Shown here: positions 11,201 through 23,498 of the stretch, piece after piece
Layout: each line of letters starts with the position of its first letter
Numbering within the stretch: position 1 is the stretch's first letter
Assembly (NCBI RefSeq): GCF_000002985.6
Contig: NC_003283.11
Span: 12,276,001-12,340,000, forward strand
DNA from: Caenorhabditis elegans
Lineage: Eukaryota > Nematoda > Chromadorea > Rhabditida > Rhabditidae
Direction: 5' to 3'
Length of the DNA stretch: 64,000 nucleotides
The notes under the pieces: generated by a model
What the model saw: the letters and a program-made list of their open reading frames with translations, nothing else
Databases searched by the model: none
What the model was told of the DNA's origin: nothing
Program-made: the position numbers and the translations under genes

Positions 11201-12602
11201 TACTATTTAATTGAAAAATATTTTTTATTTCTGATTAGATTTTTATAATACATTAGACACTACAAAGAAAAAGTTCAGTGAATACATGGATATGACAGAA
11301 CTTATTGAGGTGAAACTGAAGTGAACGAATCTTTTGAGCGAAAATAATAATTTAGCAAGTGGGACTGACTTGTTCGTGTGTCGGTTCCAAGAGAGCAGCG
11401 TGGTTCGGTGAATCGGAATCACTGGAAATAAATTATTTTATAGAAATGTGTACACAGAGATACTAACCTGGAATTTGTATTGGGTTGGTCCAAAATTGAA
11501 GAAGAATTGTCATAAAACACCTCGTTTCCAGTGATTTCGTGTGCCGTATAGGTTTTTTCTTTGGCTTTCTGAAATGATAAATATGTTGTTGAGTGGAAGG
11601 AAAAGTTTCAAAATGGTCAAGAGAGTTTCGATGAAATTCGGTTTGTACTCGTGCCAGTCTGTTCCCTGGAGACTACTATGGGAGTCTTCGAAAATATGGA
11701 AATATTCGAGAAGTTTTCAGTTGTTTTGTTTTAATTTTCGAGAACATTTTCTCAAAAGTAATACAAAAAACTGAAACAAATCGTAAAATTGACGAGCATC
11801 GCGTCAACAAGAAACAAACAAGGGACCAATTTCTTTGTCAAAAAGAGAAAATGTGCTAGTGACATCATCTGACGAGACCCTTTTCTTCAGTGTGTGAGCA
11901 TGACTGTCTGCGTCTTATCTGACTCTTTTTCGTATGTAAATTCTCTCGGCGTCTCGATGCTTTAGCATTCAGAAAGAACGTTACCTCGACAAATTCGTGT
12001 AGAAGACGTGATTTACGTAGAACTTCGCTGTCGAACACAAAGTTTAGGCAGGCTTCTATAGCATGTCGGCGCTCTTGGATGACGGATGGATCCGCTGAAA
12101 AATTAGAAGAAAAAATAATTGAAGAATAGGATTAAAAATTATTTCGAGGGAAAAAGTGACACAAAGTTTAGTATTTAAGGAAATTACCAAAAACCTACAA
12201 GATCCGATCAACTTTCCCGGTGGAAAAACAGGGAAAGTTCCTCGAAGATACAGCTGTTTATGGAGTTTCGAGATTGCCGCATGAAGTTTTGTCATTTCTT
12301 TATATCGAGTGCTCAATACAAAAGTTCGACGAGAAACGTCATTTGCGACGAGATGGGATGCCACTGGATTACATTCAATTTCGACAGTGTAAACTGTATG
12401 CGAACCAGTAAGATGTTTCTCTTCGGAAATTGATGTTACTGTAGAGCTGCATGACCAGTCAGTCTGAAAATTAGCTTATTGGCAAGTTGGAAAAAACTTC
12501 TAGAAGTATCTATAGGAATAAGCTTTTATTAACCTTAAGTTGGTAAAGTATCCTTCCTATATCACTTGTGCAGTAGCTTTCATCTGGATATAACGAGCTC
12601 AT
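8218..12602 (-). CDS. rskd-1: Ribosomal protein S6 kinase delta-1 (RPS6KC1)-like PX-MIT-pseudokinase
   Basis: Ten exons: 12534-12602, 12199-12463, 11985-12094, 11468-11568, 11370-11421, 11035-11167, 10857-10990, 9341-9994, 8523-9289 and 8218-8479, giving 848 residues. All junctions keep phase. A PX domain (about 25-147) shows RYKEMTKLH and FPVFPPGKL, expected to bind phosphoinositides on endosomes. A MIT domain (about 245-322) shows YELAFQCYKSAASSLIQ and AVRRKTAKYLVKAEKLY. A split kinase fold follows: N-lobe lysine in YVMKLIEKG, C-lobe with GDFNADDILID and a YSAPES activation-loop end. The HRD is replaced by IGD, its partner Asn by Asp, and DFG by YIG, so it is probably a pseudokinase. This matches the RPS6KC1/RSKL family. 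The mRNA seems trans-spliced at 12615. The gene name is from memory. Confidence 0.9.
10366..10735. repeat. 370-bp inverted repeat (palindromic, MITE-like) in an rskd-1 intron
   Basis: Two arms of about 123 bp (10366-10488 and 10613-10735) are near-perfect reverse complements around a 124-bp AT-rich spacer. Outer ends read ATTACGGGAACACAAA and its complement. Inner parts contain ATATCTCGTAGCGAAAAC and the module TACTGTAGC next to TTTAAAGG. The element lies wholly inside the 862-nt intron between 10857 and 9994 and has no coding capacity. It looks like a non-autonomous palindromic repeat of the C. elegans PAL type. Confidence 0.9.
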
Positions 12603-13315
12603 CTTTCATACTTTCCTGAAATGATTGAAACTTAAAACTTCAGAAGTTGTAATTATTAACAAAAAATCAACATTCAGGGCCAAAATAGAATTCTACACAT
12701 TTAGAACTTTTCAAAAGTTGGAAAAACTGGCAGATAGGAAAATAAAATCGTTCGGGTTTGTTTACAATTCCGTGTCATTTCAATCATGTTGTCTGCGTCT
12801 CCTGATTTTGTGAAATGACCAACAAGATCGATGAGGTTGCGAAAGAAAAGAAGATCATAAAATATTTTTGCAAAGGTTTTTATATTTTCTCACCTTTATA
12901 GAAAAATGGGAAACTTGAATTCACAATAAATATCTTTATTAAAACGAGACTCTGATTCCGAATAGTACGAAACGCCGTTCCAATAAAAAACGAAGTTTCC
13001 AAGAAGAGATGAGGGCAGGGGAAAGGTGTGGATGAAGGTATCAAATAAATACCTTAGCTATTTTTGAATCAAACCATAAAAAAAGAGCAAAAAGTCTGGG
13101 GTAGAAATGAATATGGTATCACAAGAAATTTAGAGAAATGTTACTTTGTAACAAAATCTCAGAAAATTGAAGACAGGAAAGAACAGAAGAACTGTGTGAA
13201 AAACCAGAAAAAAAACATTAAATATGAGAAACTGGGCCGATGCAAGAGGTATCTATGGACAACGAAACAACAGTAACAAATGATAATTAATACTCTATTC
13301 AACGTCTTCGTAGTC
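12603..13315. other. Spacer between srpa-68 and rskd-1 with srpa-68 3' UTR
   Basis: On the minus strand AATAAA occurs at 12940-12935, which would give srpa-68 a 3' UTR of about 380 nt. The rskd-1 trans-splice acceptor (CATTTCAG, ending at 12616) follows about 320 nt further on. This is longer than the usual 100-nt intercistronic gap, so an operon is possible but not shown. No exon was seen. Confidence 0.4.
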
Positions 13316-15654
13316 TTATTTATTTCCCCAGAAACTCTTTTTCCACCCGGAAAGCATTCCAGTAAGTCCTTGTTGTTCTTCTTCTTCTTGATTTGAAGTT
13401 TTTGACGAAGCAGCTGCTGCAGAAGATCCTTTCGCTGCCTTCTTTGGAGTAGCATCACGATCTTTTTGGAGTTTTTCAAGACGGTCATCAACATTGGGCA
13501 TCTGTAAATAATTGTTTAAAACTAAATACTTTTTTGATGAATAAGTTTAGATAAAATTTTGATCAGCAAGTTCAAAAATATGATAAATATAAATTACAGC
13601 ATAGCATCAAACATGTTTTCTCTTTGTTTTTAATGGAAAACAACGATTAGTGTTTTTTTTTCAAGTGAATACGAATTGTCTTACTCTTGCAAAAGTCGAA
13701 AAATTGGAATTTCTAAACTACAAAACGATTTTTTAATTTATATACCAAGTTTTGCGTGATGAAAAAACTTACGGTAAGATGGAAGTTTGCCAAATCGAAG
13801 AAAATAGGTTTGTTCGGCATTGGAATAAAAGCTGGTGGTAAACTGGCAACTGGAATTGTCTTTTTATCTTTCAAGGAGTTACGAACATCCCATTGACGCC
13901 ATTCATTGACTGTCTCCAGAAGTGGGCGTTTATCAATAATCTTGGCAAGTTCCGAATCGGTTTTAACATCTCCAGCAGCGGAAGCCAAACGAGCAGCTCG
14001 TACAGTAACCTTCGCAGATTCCACTTCAGATCGGAGCTCATTCAATGACGATTGAGTTTCATTGGTGATAAATGAGCTCGATTTTAATTTCTTAAGTTTT
14101 CCTTCTGCATCTTGAACTCGAGAAACAGTTCTGTCAAAGAGAGCAGCGGCTTCACTGTACTTATGAAGAGCAGAATAAGAAGAAGCCATATAGAAACATC
14201 TGAAAGCTCTGTAGTACTCAACTTTGACTTCAAATGCTTGAATAAGATTTTTGTCATGATCAGCTCCCGGGATTTCTGCGACTTCTTTGTAAATTTCGAT
14301 AACAGAATCGTAGAGTCTCAAAAGATCTTGAGGTTTGCTCTTCTTTTCACTTTTTGTGTTATCAATAATAGCCAAGTAACGCGAAGCAGTTCCGTTCATT
14401 TTCAGGAATTCCAAATAAGCCTTGATTGATTGAAGAACAGTCGTGTCAGCATTTTCAGAACTTTTACGGCGAATAATATCCGAAATTCGATCTATAGCAT
14501 CACGAGTATCAGCGGTGGCTTTTTCAAAGAGAGCCATTTTCTCTTTTGGAGTTTGGCATTGTGCCAATTCGACTTCTGTTTGCTTCCATTCTTGAACAAC
14601 TTGCTTTGCTTTTTCATCGTCAACAGTACTCTTAGCTCCTCCCCATTCGATGGTGACAACTTCAGCGGATGTAGCAGAAGCTCGCATTTCCGAGATTAGT
14701 TTCTGAAAACATATTTATTTGTTAATTTTTTTTCTTAATACTTACATCAACAGAACTGTCTCCTCCTTCTCCCATTTGCATTCTCAATTCCATAAGCTCT
14801 GTCATTGTTCCAACAGCACCAGGAGACTCGGCGATATTGAATTCACAAAGTCGAAGTTGAGGTTGAATTTCACGACAACGACCCTTGAAAATCGAAGAAA
14901 GTGTAGTGTTGTTGGTGGCTTCAGCAAGCTTCTCATAAACAGTTTTAGCGAGCTTGAGGGATTCAGATGCTTTCTGCCAGTTTCGAGATTCAAAAGAGCA
15001 CATTCCACGCATCCATGCTGCATAAGCTTGCGCTTCGAGTTTTGTTGGAGCGTCAAACTGAAAATAAAGTGTATCTGGTCATCAAACAAAGATTTTCTCT
15101 CTTTCTTTCTGCTCAAACTTACTCTTTCGCTTTCCTGGACGATTTTTTCGAGATTTGTAGCGTGAAGAACAGCCTTACGGAGTGAATTTATCATTGAAAA
15201 CTTCTTTCTTGACTTTTCTGGGTTGTCTTCAAGCGTGATCTTGTCAATCATTGCTTCAGCGTATCTCCGCTCTGATTCGAAAATTCCAAAATTAAGAAAT
15301 TGCACATTTTGCACCGACTCCACAGAAAGCCACTTTTTGACAAACTTCGCTTTTCTCTTCTTCTGGCAATTGTGCGAATTCGTGAATTTCAATGCTTTTC
15401 TCATGCGCTCCAACTTTGCTGCACAGTACTTTCTGAATAAAATCGGTTATTTAATGTTTTAATCCTAGCATTGTTACCTATAGCGAGCATAATCACCATG
15501 TCGTAAACCGTGTTGCTGTTGAGCGTCTTTTACGACCTGAAAATATATTGTTTTTATTCAAAATAAGAAGAAAAACTATTACCTGAAGAATATGAACAGT
15601 GGGGAATGGTGGAAGCTCTTCAGTCTCTGATTTCATCTCCACGTCGTTTGTCAT
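13316..15654 (-). CDS. srpa-68: Signal recognition particle 68 kDa subunit (SRP68)
   Basis: Six exons: 15583-15654, 15478-15536, 15123-15432, 14746-15057, 13773-14702 and 13316-13501, giving 622 residues with all phases consistent. The protein forms a heterodimer with SRP72 on the SRP RNA and is needed for co-translational targeting of secretory proteins to the ER. The N-terminus carries the RNA-binding signature (HGLRHGDYARYRKYCAAKL, about residues 34-52). The middle is helical repeat-like. The C-terminus has the family's conserved FFDLANFHLT, then a Lys/Glu/Ala linker and a short GMLSGWKKSFWG tail. Length matches animal SRP68 (about 600-630). A CAG acceptor 4 bp before the ATG suggests SL trans-splicing. 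The symbol is from memory. Confidence 0.92.
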
Positions 15655-16213
15655 TTCCCTGAAAATATTGAATTTAAATATTTAAATGTTAATTTTACAT
15701 AAAGAACTAAGTTTCTTTGATGAAAAAATAAAAAAGAACGGAAATATTGGACACATCGGCAGAAAGCAAAAACTGCGTCAGCACAGAAGCGCGCCAGTGA
15801 CCGCGCTGCTTGCGCACTCTCCGATGAAATTTGCGGTTTTTCAAATAAATATAACTGCAAGAAAATCCAAAATTACCGTACTTTATTTTACGTTGTATTT
15901 AATGTTTTTTTGTTTTCCAATAATGATAAGAACAGAGATGAGCACAGAAATCTATACTTTTCGTTTGAAAATTACGTTAGATAATCTATTATAAATAATT
16001 CAATTGTAATTTAAATGGCAAATCAATTGGTAATTGATCAGGTTCTCATTCATACAAAATTTTGCTCAATATTTCAGAAAACATCGATTTAGTTTGATCA
16101 TTTGGACTAATCTGATTCTGAAAGTTATAATTTATTTTATACACCTCCTCGTGCTCTGTAATATGTCATGTTTGAGTATTGAATTCATTTTCTAACAACT
16201 TTTTTCTAAAAAC
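15655..16213. other. Divergent promoter region between srpa-68 and a chemoreceptor
   Basis: AT-rich spacer between head-to-head genes. The GC-richer part (about 15750-15830) lies close to the srpa-68 start. No exon was found. Confidence 0.4.
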
Positions 16214-17802
16214 ATGCAGGAAATGCATTGTCAAACGCCACCGATTTCAGTATATAAGTTAGTTTTTCATAATGAAAAGTTAAAACCTCATTTTAATTTC
16301 AGAACACTCATGCATACTCTCCATATTCTCGACGTACCACTTTATCTGATTGTGATAATCGCCCTTTTCAAAATTAAATCAAATATTTTTCAAACGTATA
16401 AATACTATTTGATATGGCATACAATAATGTGATCTAACTTCTGAAAAGGTTTTCAAAATTTTGTAACATTTTTTAGAAATGTGCTCACCGAGTTTCATAG
16501 CTGCTTTCTCATGCTTCCAGTTGTTCATCTACCGTACCCATTACTACGTGCAACTGGAATTCTCGCAGAATTTGGATTTAGTGGCTTATTCTTGTTTTAT
16601 GTCCTATCTGCATTTATTATACGTGAGTTGAATATTAGTTTAAAATTAATCGATCGAAAAACACTTTTCTATGTTTCAGAAACTTCATTTTCAATTATCG
16701 AGATGTTCTATTTCCGATACAAAGCTAGCGTTTTTGACTATCAAAGCCGAAACTTCACAAAATTCGTAAAGCTATTCATATATTCATTTCGTGTTTTAAC
16801 GATTCTCTTTCCTGGAATCACATTCGGAACATTTTTCTATAGTATTGAACGACAAGAAGAATACAAAAAAGAGCTTGCAATGGTAGCGTATCAAAAATAT
16901 TTCTAGATGTGAAAGATTTTAATAAAAAGTAATAGAAACAACGCTCGAATTATCAAATTAAATAAAAGAATAAGACATAAAGATTAGTGAATTCTAAATG
17001 CTTTTACAAAATTTAGCAATCGATCCTTAAACGGCGCGCTTTTTTGCTGATTCTTTTTGCATTTAGCATTCGAAATATTCATCTATGTCCCATTTATAAA
17101 GCTTTAAATAAAAGTTGAACCAGTTCGTACGCTTGTAAACTCCGCCAGCCTCTGCGGAACACAAAAAGTCCACTGATCGATTGATAAATTTTGAGAGTAA
17201 TTTCAAACAGTCAATGATCTATGTTAAGATTGATCCATCAATTCCTGAAGTAACATGTTATTCATCAGTACTTGCTGCTCCGTTTTCCGATTCCGTAATG
17301 ATATCTACAATGATTACCTGGTTGGCATGTATAATTTGTGCATTCTCAGTAATTCCAAGCACCACTATTTATTTGAATTCTCATTTGCGGAGTACGAAAA
17401 ATATGTCTCCAGGAGTTGTAAGGATGCAGAAAATGCTTTTATCAAGTTTGATCGTTCAGGTATATAACATGATAATTTTATATTAAGAAAATTTAATTTT
17501 CAGACATTCGTTCACGGATTCATGTTGGGAATACCTAATATTCTGTTCGTTTACACAATATTTTTTGGGGCTCATCTTGAAGGTATAATTTTATCTTAAA
17601 ACCGGCATTTCATCTATTATTATTTTCAGTTGCGGCATACGCAGCATTCATGTGTCTGACTTTTCATGGCTTTCTATCAACAATTGCTATGATAATGTAC
17701 ACAAAACCAATACATATTGCAATTCTTGAAACATTTCAACGTTTTTGTTCATCATTGAAAAACATTATTGGATGTTTAAAACCCCAAAATCAATTTCATT
17801 AA
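16214..17802 (+). CDS. Serpentine chemoreceptor of the Str superfamily (srh/sri type)
   Basis: Seven exons: 16214-16257, 16303-16428, 16477-16622, 16680-16882, 17211-17459, 17504-17582 and 17630-17802, giving 339 residues, the usual size for srh/sri receptors. About seven hydrophobic segments are visible. Family marks are the N-terminal Cys and P..SVY block, then STKNMSPGVVRMQKMLL before TM6, and FHGFLSTIAMIMYTKP in TM7. Such receptors are nematode-specific seven-TM proteins, mostly expressed in chemosensory neurons; the ligand is unknown. An AATAAA lies at 17809. The start could be the second ATG (16223). The exon 5 acceptor (AAACAG at 17210) is weak and is the least certain splice. Assignment between srh and sri is not firm. 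Confidence 0.8.
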
Positions 17803-19134
17803 TTGCTAAATAAATTTTCCATAAATTTCTTATCGCGAGATATATCGCATTTTTTGGCAAATCAAGTGTACAGACTTTGGAAATTTAAAGGTTGTGAAGC
17901 TATATTAATTTTGTTTTATAGGAATTTCTCACGATATGCTATTTTCGATTAAAAATTTCCAATGATTTTGTATTTTCATTCTCATGAGGCGACTTCATTC
18001 ATCAAATAGAACCATATAATTGTACATTGACTTGTTTTAAACAGATTTCCAATCAGATCATTTAATTCTTTTCTTGTTGTTTACTTCATTTCATTATCTT
18101 TTTACCTTCCCAATATCTTTTCCCCTATCTTAATGACCAAATCAATGTAGTACCTATGTGCCAATATTTACCAAATTATCAACTAGTCAATCCACTTTAC
18201 AATCTCTTCATAAACATCACTTTCTCACCTTGTGTTCGTTGCTTCTCTCTTTTTTACTTCAAGATAATGATAAAATATTTAAAAATGATGATGATGATGA
18301 TAATGATTATTTAACGAAGATTAATCGCCCCTTTCGAGATTTTTTTTCCATTACATTTATTTGTTGATAGTGCGGGAATGCAATGGAAAACCGAAAAATC
18401 TAGGAGATCGTAAATCAGCTGGGTACTGTAAAACAAATGGAAAACTATGTTTCTAAAGATGGAGAAGAACCTCAAAATCAGTGATCACTGGGTGGTCGAA
18501 CGGCAAATGTGATGATCACTGAGAATTAGGAATGACGACGTCATGTTTGTATTTTCAAAATGAACTTCACTTTTTATTGAACGTTGACATTTTTCAACTG
18601 ATACAATAGTTACAGTGCTGGCCAAAATGATATCCTGTTTTGGTTCTTTGAGCATAACTTCTTTCAAAGTATTTCGTTTGAGCTGAGATTTGGCAGTAAT
18701 ATGAATATCACAACATAACTATTATTTGAAGGATTTTCGAAAAAACCGAAAATTAAAAAAATTTCGGGAAATTTTCAAACCAAAATCCAAGGACACCTTT
18801 AACCCTTTTGCCATGTTGCCAATCATTAAATTTTGCATTTGTTTCAGCGAATTTGGTCTCAGAATACACCTTAGATCCACAACACGTTATTTTGTATGAC
18901 GTGGCTGATATTTCTATACATTCATCAAAAATATCCCAGTATGAATAGTAATATGAATAAAGATAAGAGACTACAAGAATATAAGAAATCTCGACGAATG
19001 CACCATAATCATCGCATGAAGGATAGTCATCGGTAGGATAACAAACATTTGAAGAGTCTCTCTCATCTTATCATCATCTCTACCGCAAAGGGTGTGATTG
19101 GCGCGTCGAACATTGGAAAATGGACAGTTGTTAT

Positions 19135-19154
19135 AGAAGAAGAAGAAGAAGAAA
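19135..19154. repeat. GAA trinucleotide microsatellite
   Basis: Uninterrupted GAA/AGA repeat of about 19-20 bp in the intergenic block. Confidence 0.9.
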
Positions 19155-22100
19155 TAGCTTCCACGTTGTTGCGTAGTATGTATTTACCAACCGTGATATG
19201 CGAATAGAACGCATGCGAGGGGTCAGTCAAGTCGGTTGGTCACCCCGCACAAGAGAGAATCGTCCCCGACCTCAATTTTGCACACATACATCGTTTTGCG
19301 CCGTCGGAAGAGAAAAGATGCCGCATAGCCTTTTCTCTCTTTCTCCTTCTCTCTCGGTTTTCTGTATCGATAAACGATTTGAAAATAAATATACACAAAA
19401 TACCTTTGTAGTAACCATCATATATGGTTAAGACTGTATCAGAAATAAACATTTGTTTCTCAATATCTCTATTACTTCAATCATAGTTTTTCAGTTGTTT
19501 CAATGACTTTGTATATATCTTCTAAAGGGGTCAGATGACATAATGGGCCCGCCTTCAACATTTTTTTCATTTTCACATACATAGATAGATGAAAATTGAC
19601 ACTTCTTCACGATAACTTCCACGAAGACGAGGTTGTATGATACCATCGCCGTCAACACCACCGTCGGCAACAACCAGAAGAAACGAACTTCCGAGTAAAT
19701 CAAAGAATTTGAAGAATGCCTCTCTTCATATGACGGGGGGCCGTGTACCCCTAAAAGTGCCTCCAATCTCTCAGTTTTTCTCTCGATGTCTTGACCATCT
19801 CTCAACTGATCGCAATCGCTGACCTTCTTGTTATGGTCGTCCTCCTGACTTGTCTTTTTAGGAAAATTAGGACCTAGAAAAATGGTGTCTGAAACATTCC
19901 TGTGAATTATTTTCAGTGTCTAGAAAAATTACTACAGAAAACTATTTTTTTTCTCATTTTTATGTTTAAAATATCGGACCTGTAATCCGGATCAACAATA
20001 ATTTATTGATAGATTAATTTCTCGGATTAGAGAAGAAATTACTAACGGTCGATTGGCCTCTCTGTTGCTGTTTCAAGAGATGACGTCTAGACATTAACAT
20101 TTTCCCCTTTCTCTTTTCAAATAGCTAATTTCGGTCACTTTGCTTCTCTTATTTTTCAACCGATTCTTCGAATTCCAAAAACTTTTCTGCAATGTTTCAG
20201 TTTTTCTAACGTGTTATCAATGTCAGTTATTTTTCAACAGTATTTGTATATTACCACAACGTTCTTTCTTCCCCACCCATTAAAATTTTAATGCCCAAAC
20301 AAACGTTATCTTAAGGTTTTCCGGGTATTGCATCGGTCACGCACATGAAAATGTGCTTGGAAAGTATTCATTAACTTTTGGAAAACTTTTGTTCGCTCCA
20401 TTTTTGACAATTTTAAAAACTATTGTATTTTTATTGTATTTTCAAATATATAACCGGAACAGTCAATATCCATTTTTTGGACTTCTCAAATTTTCCGTTT
20501 GAAGCTATTAACTAAAACAAACCTCGAATTCAAGGACAACGTCCAAACTAGACAACACTTTTAGCTGACATATGTTAATTCTAAATTTCAAATAGATTTT
20601 TTGTTTTGATTTTCTATGTATCTAGGTTTTTTAAAACTACGAACTGATTTTAAATATCTTTTACCGTTTCTAAAAAAAACAATGAACCCTTTTAATATGT
20701 ATCACTGGGTATTTAAACACATTTATAGTTCTTGAAATAAAGTTCAGAACTGAACTAAGAATATAGATTTTTGAACATTTATATCAGTGAGTACCAAGTT
20801 TAATTTAGTTACTACGCGTAGGTATAAAGTCCCACGTGTTCCGATCTGTCGAGTACCGTACCTGAACCTTCTCCATGACATTTACCTACCACGTGGCAAA
20901 TCCCTCTGGTGGCCGAACACACATCCGCTCTCCTTCGTTTACATCGGCGCCTTCTTCTATTTCTCGTAAAAGATTCGATTGTGGGCGCAGATTAGACGGT
21001 TTTCGACATCCCCCTTCTCGTCGTCATCGCCCTGATCTTCTTTTTCTTCTTCGCCTTCTTCGTATGAATGTGTTGAAAATATGTGCGTATGGGGCGCTAC
21101 CATTCACATTCACATTCCGATCGCATTTCGATATACGCACTTTTCCTCACTTTGCCCATTCCTCCATGTTTCTTTTTTTGGATTGTTTTTTCGTTTCCGC
21201 CTAATAATATAGGTTTGTGTTTAAAATCCGAAAAGAGTCTAGACTCAATCCCGTAGACCTGCACCATCATCTCGTTCGTTTTCCTTGGGCACCATCCCAA
21301 AAATCCACAATGCAAACACATGTTCCTCTTTTCTATCTTCCTCTCGTTTTTGTTATGTTTCGTCTCGCAAATTTCGAGGAGACTGAGGTGAAGAATTTTC
21401 GGGCATTTTCGGGCTGCTCCTGCTACTGCTCCAATGCTCTTTTCTCAAGAACAAATACGCCTGGCTAATGTTTTTTGTACTATTAATGACGTTTTGAGAC
21501 CAAAAAGGATGCGAATTTAATCTTTTGTGGACAAAAAAAAATTGAATCGTCTTACTTTTTCGTGTTCATTTTTCTGATTCTTTCATCTTGATTTATATTT
21601 GTTTGACGTCTAGGAAAGTATTAGAGTGACCCGTGGAAATGATTTTTCATAAGTTTCAATCAAAATCAGTAAAATAATTATAGTAAACCCAGAGACTATT
21701 TTTTTTAGTTTTGAATCTATCCTGGTAAAGTACATTTTCTAAATTTTTCAAGTTTTCTAAAAGAATACAACTTGGAAAGTGCATACATTTGCAAAACATT
21801 CTTCAGAACTTTTTTGTAGTAAAAATTGAAAAAATTAATGAATTTTGTAAATCAATTACGGACGAGTTTCCGAATTAACAATATGCAGCACGATGCACTT
21901 TTTCATAAATTTAAAAGAAACTGGAATCATGAGCTTGTCTTTATACTTCTCATGTTGAAATTCCTTCGCGACATTTTGCACGAATTCTAACACGTTCTAG
22001 CACGTATGCCAGAAATTATGAAGGAAAAATACAGTAAACATATATTTCATTTTCATATTTTACTAAAAATCAATGAAAATTCCATAAAAAGAATTTTACT

Positions 22101-23483
22101 TAATGACTTAAAAAATAGTTATTCTCGGATTCATAGATTATATGTACATAGCTTTAATTAGTTTGAAATATACAATGAAATTGATATTACTAAAAGAACA
22201 AATATAATGCTAAGGGTTTGCTCAACGAGCATTTGTTCTAAGTTGGCAAAAAAAAAAAATTTAAATGCTCCAAATTCCCCGTTTTCAGAAATGAGTCATC
22301 AACTTTTCATCAATCAAGGCTAAACTTTCTTATCATCATTTTTCGCTTTTTTCCACAGTCTTAACCCGATCTTGTCGCACCTGGCGCCACAGTTTCTGTT
22401 CTTTCCGATTATTTGCTCTGTTAGAGACACACTTTGCAATCTTGTTCATGGAATACCATTCATTCCAGAACAGTTTTCAATGTGTTTTTTTCTTGTTTTT
22501 TTTTGTTTCAATCGTTTTCGTTTTCGCTTCAAAAGTTTCCCTTCTTTTTCATCATTTTTGTGGTTGCTGCTGCTATGTTGTCGCTCCTCGTTTTTCACCG
22601 TTATCATATGAAGAATCCCGGGCAGTCACCTTTGTGCGATGGTGTATATCAGTCCGCGCGAGAGATTCCCCCACTCAGCAACTTCTTCTATAGAAACCGG
22701 GGGATGTCTCCCTCTCTAACATAATTTGAATATCTTCTTCAGTTTCTTGATATTCTTTATCACCTCCCCTCCACTTTTCTACAAGAAATTCCACTTGGCT
22801 TGCGAGGCGGTAGCACTGGCGGTGGCGGCGGCGGTAGATCAGATCGTTTACAAATCGGCAGAAAGAGAAAGAAATGTCGCTTCGATTTGATTCGATATCA
22901 CTTGAAATTTTTAACAAGAAATTGAATCGAGGGATCAATAGAAAAGAGACATAGAAAGAGAATGCAGCTAGTGATGGAATAAGAATCAGAATCAAAATAG
23001 AAAAGATGGAGACTTGCAACACATACAAGACGGGTTCTTTAGTTGATCCCCCTTTCTTCTCATCAACTTCCAATAGCCTCTATCCACCATCACCACCAGC
23101 ACCCTTCTTTCTCTTTTAATCTCAGTTTCATTCGTCACACCAACTTTGTCAAATAACTTTAAACAAAACACCAACCCATATGAGATGGCTATCTTATTTA
23201 TAAATCGCCTAAATCTTTTATGAAAATCTTTTTTCGCACATCACACGTCGTTGTAACTTTCACATATGTGTGTTACAGGCGCCGCGCCATGCCAATCTCT
23301 TCACGAATCATTTACGTAGAATATATATATACATGTATTAATCTCCAGGTAGATCCCTTTTATTTAACACATTGTTGTACTTTTCTTCTTGCCAATCATC
23401 ATTCAATAACTATTACTACCAATCGTTCGATAATAATTTATTTTTCATTCTTTTCGGTTCCGTCGAGTGTATGGGCCCCGCGC

Positions 23484-23498
23484 GGGGGGGGGGGGGGG
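23484..23498 (+). repeat. G15 homopolymer tract (G-quadruplex prone)
   Basis: Fifteen consecutive G, preceded by GGGCCCCGCGC and followed by CGCAG, in otherwise AT-rich DNA. Such monoG tracts form G-quadruplexes. In C. elegans they are the class of site deleted when the DOG-1/FANCJ helicase is absent (known biology). The exact length may vary between strains or by sequencing error. Confidence 0.9.

Noticed and set aside
14112-15462. Plus-strand ORFs antisense to srpa-68
   Set aside because: The minus strand encodes a recognisable SRP68 with consistent splicing; the antisense frames have no family match.
18481-18530. Short hairpin with CAGTGATC/GATCACTG arms, considered as a microRNA precursor
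   Set aside because: Only 8 bp pair well; the stem is too short for a pre-miRNA.
22372-22724. Three overlapping plus-strand ORFs rich in Phe/Ser/Leu
   Set aside because: They come from a CT-rich tract, show no domain and have no paired splice sites.
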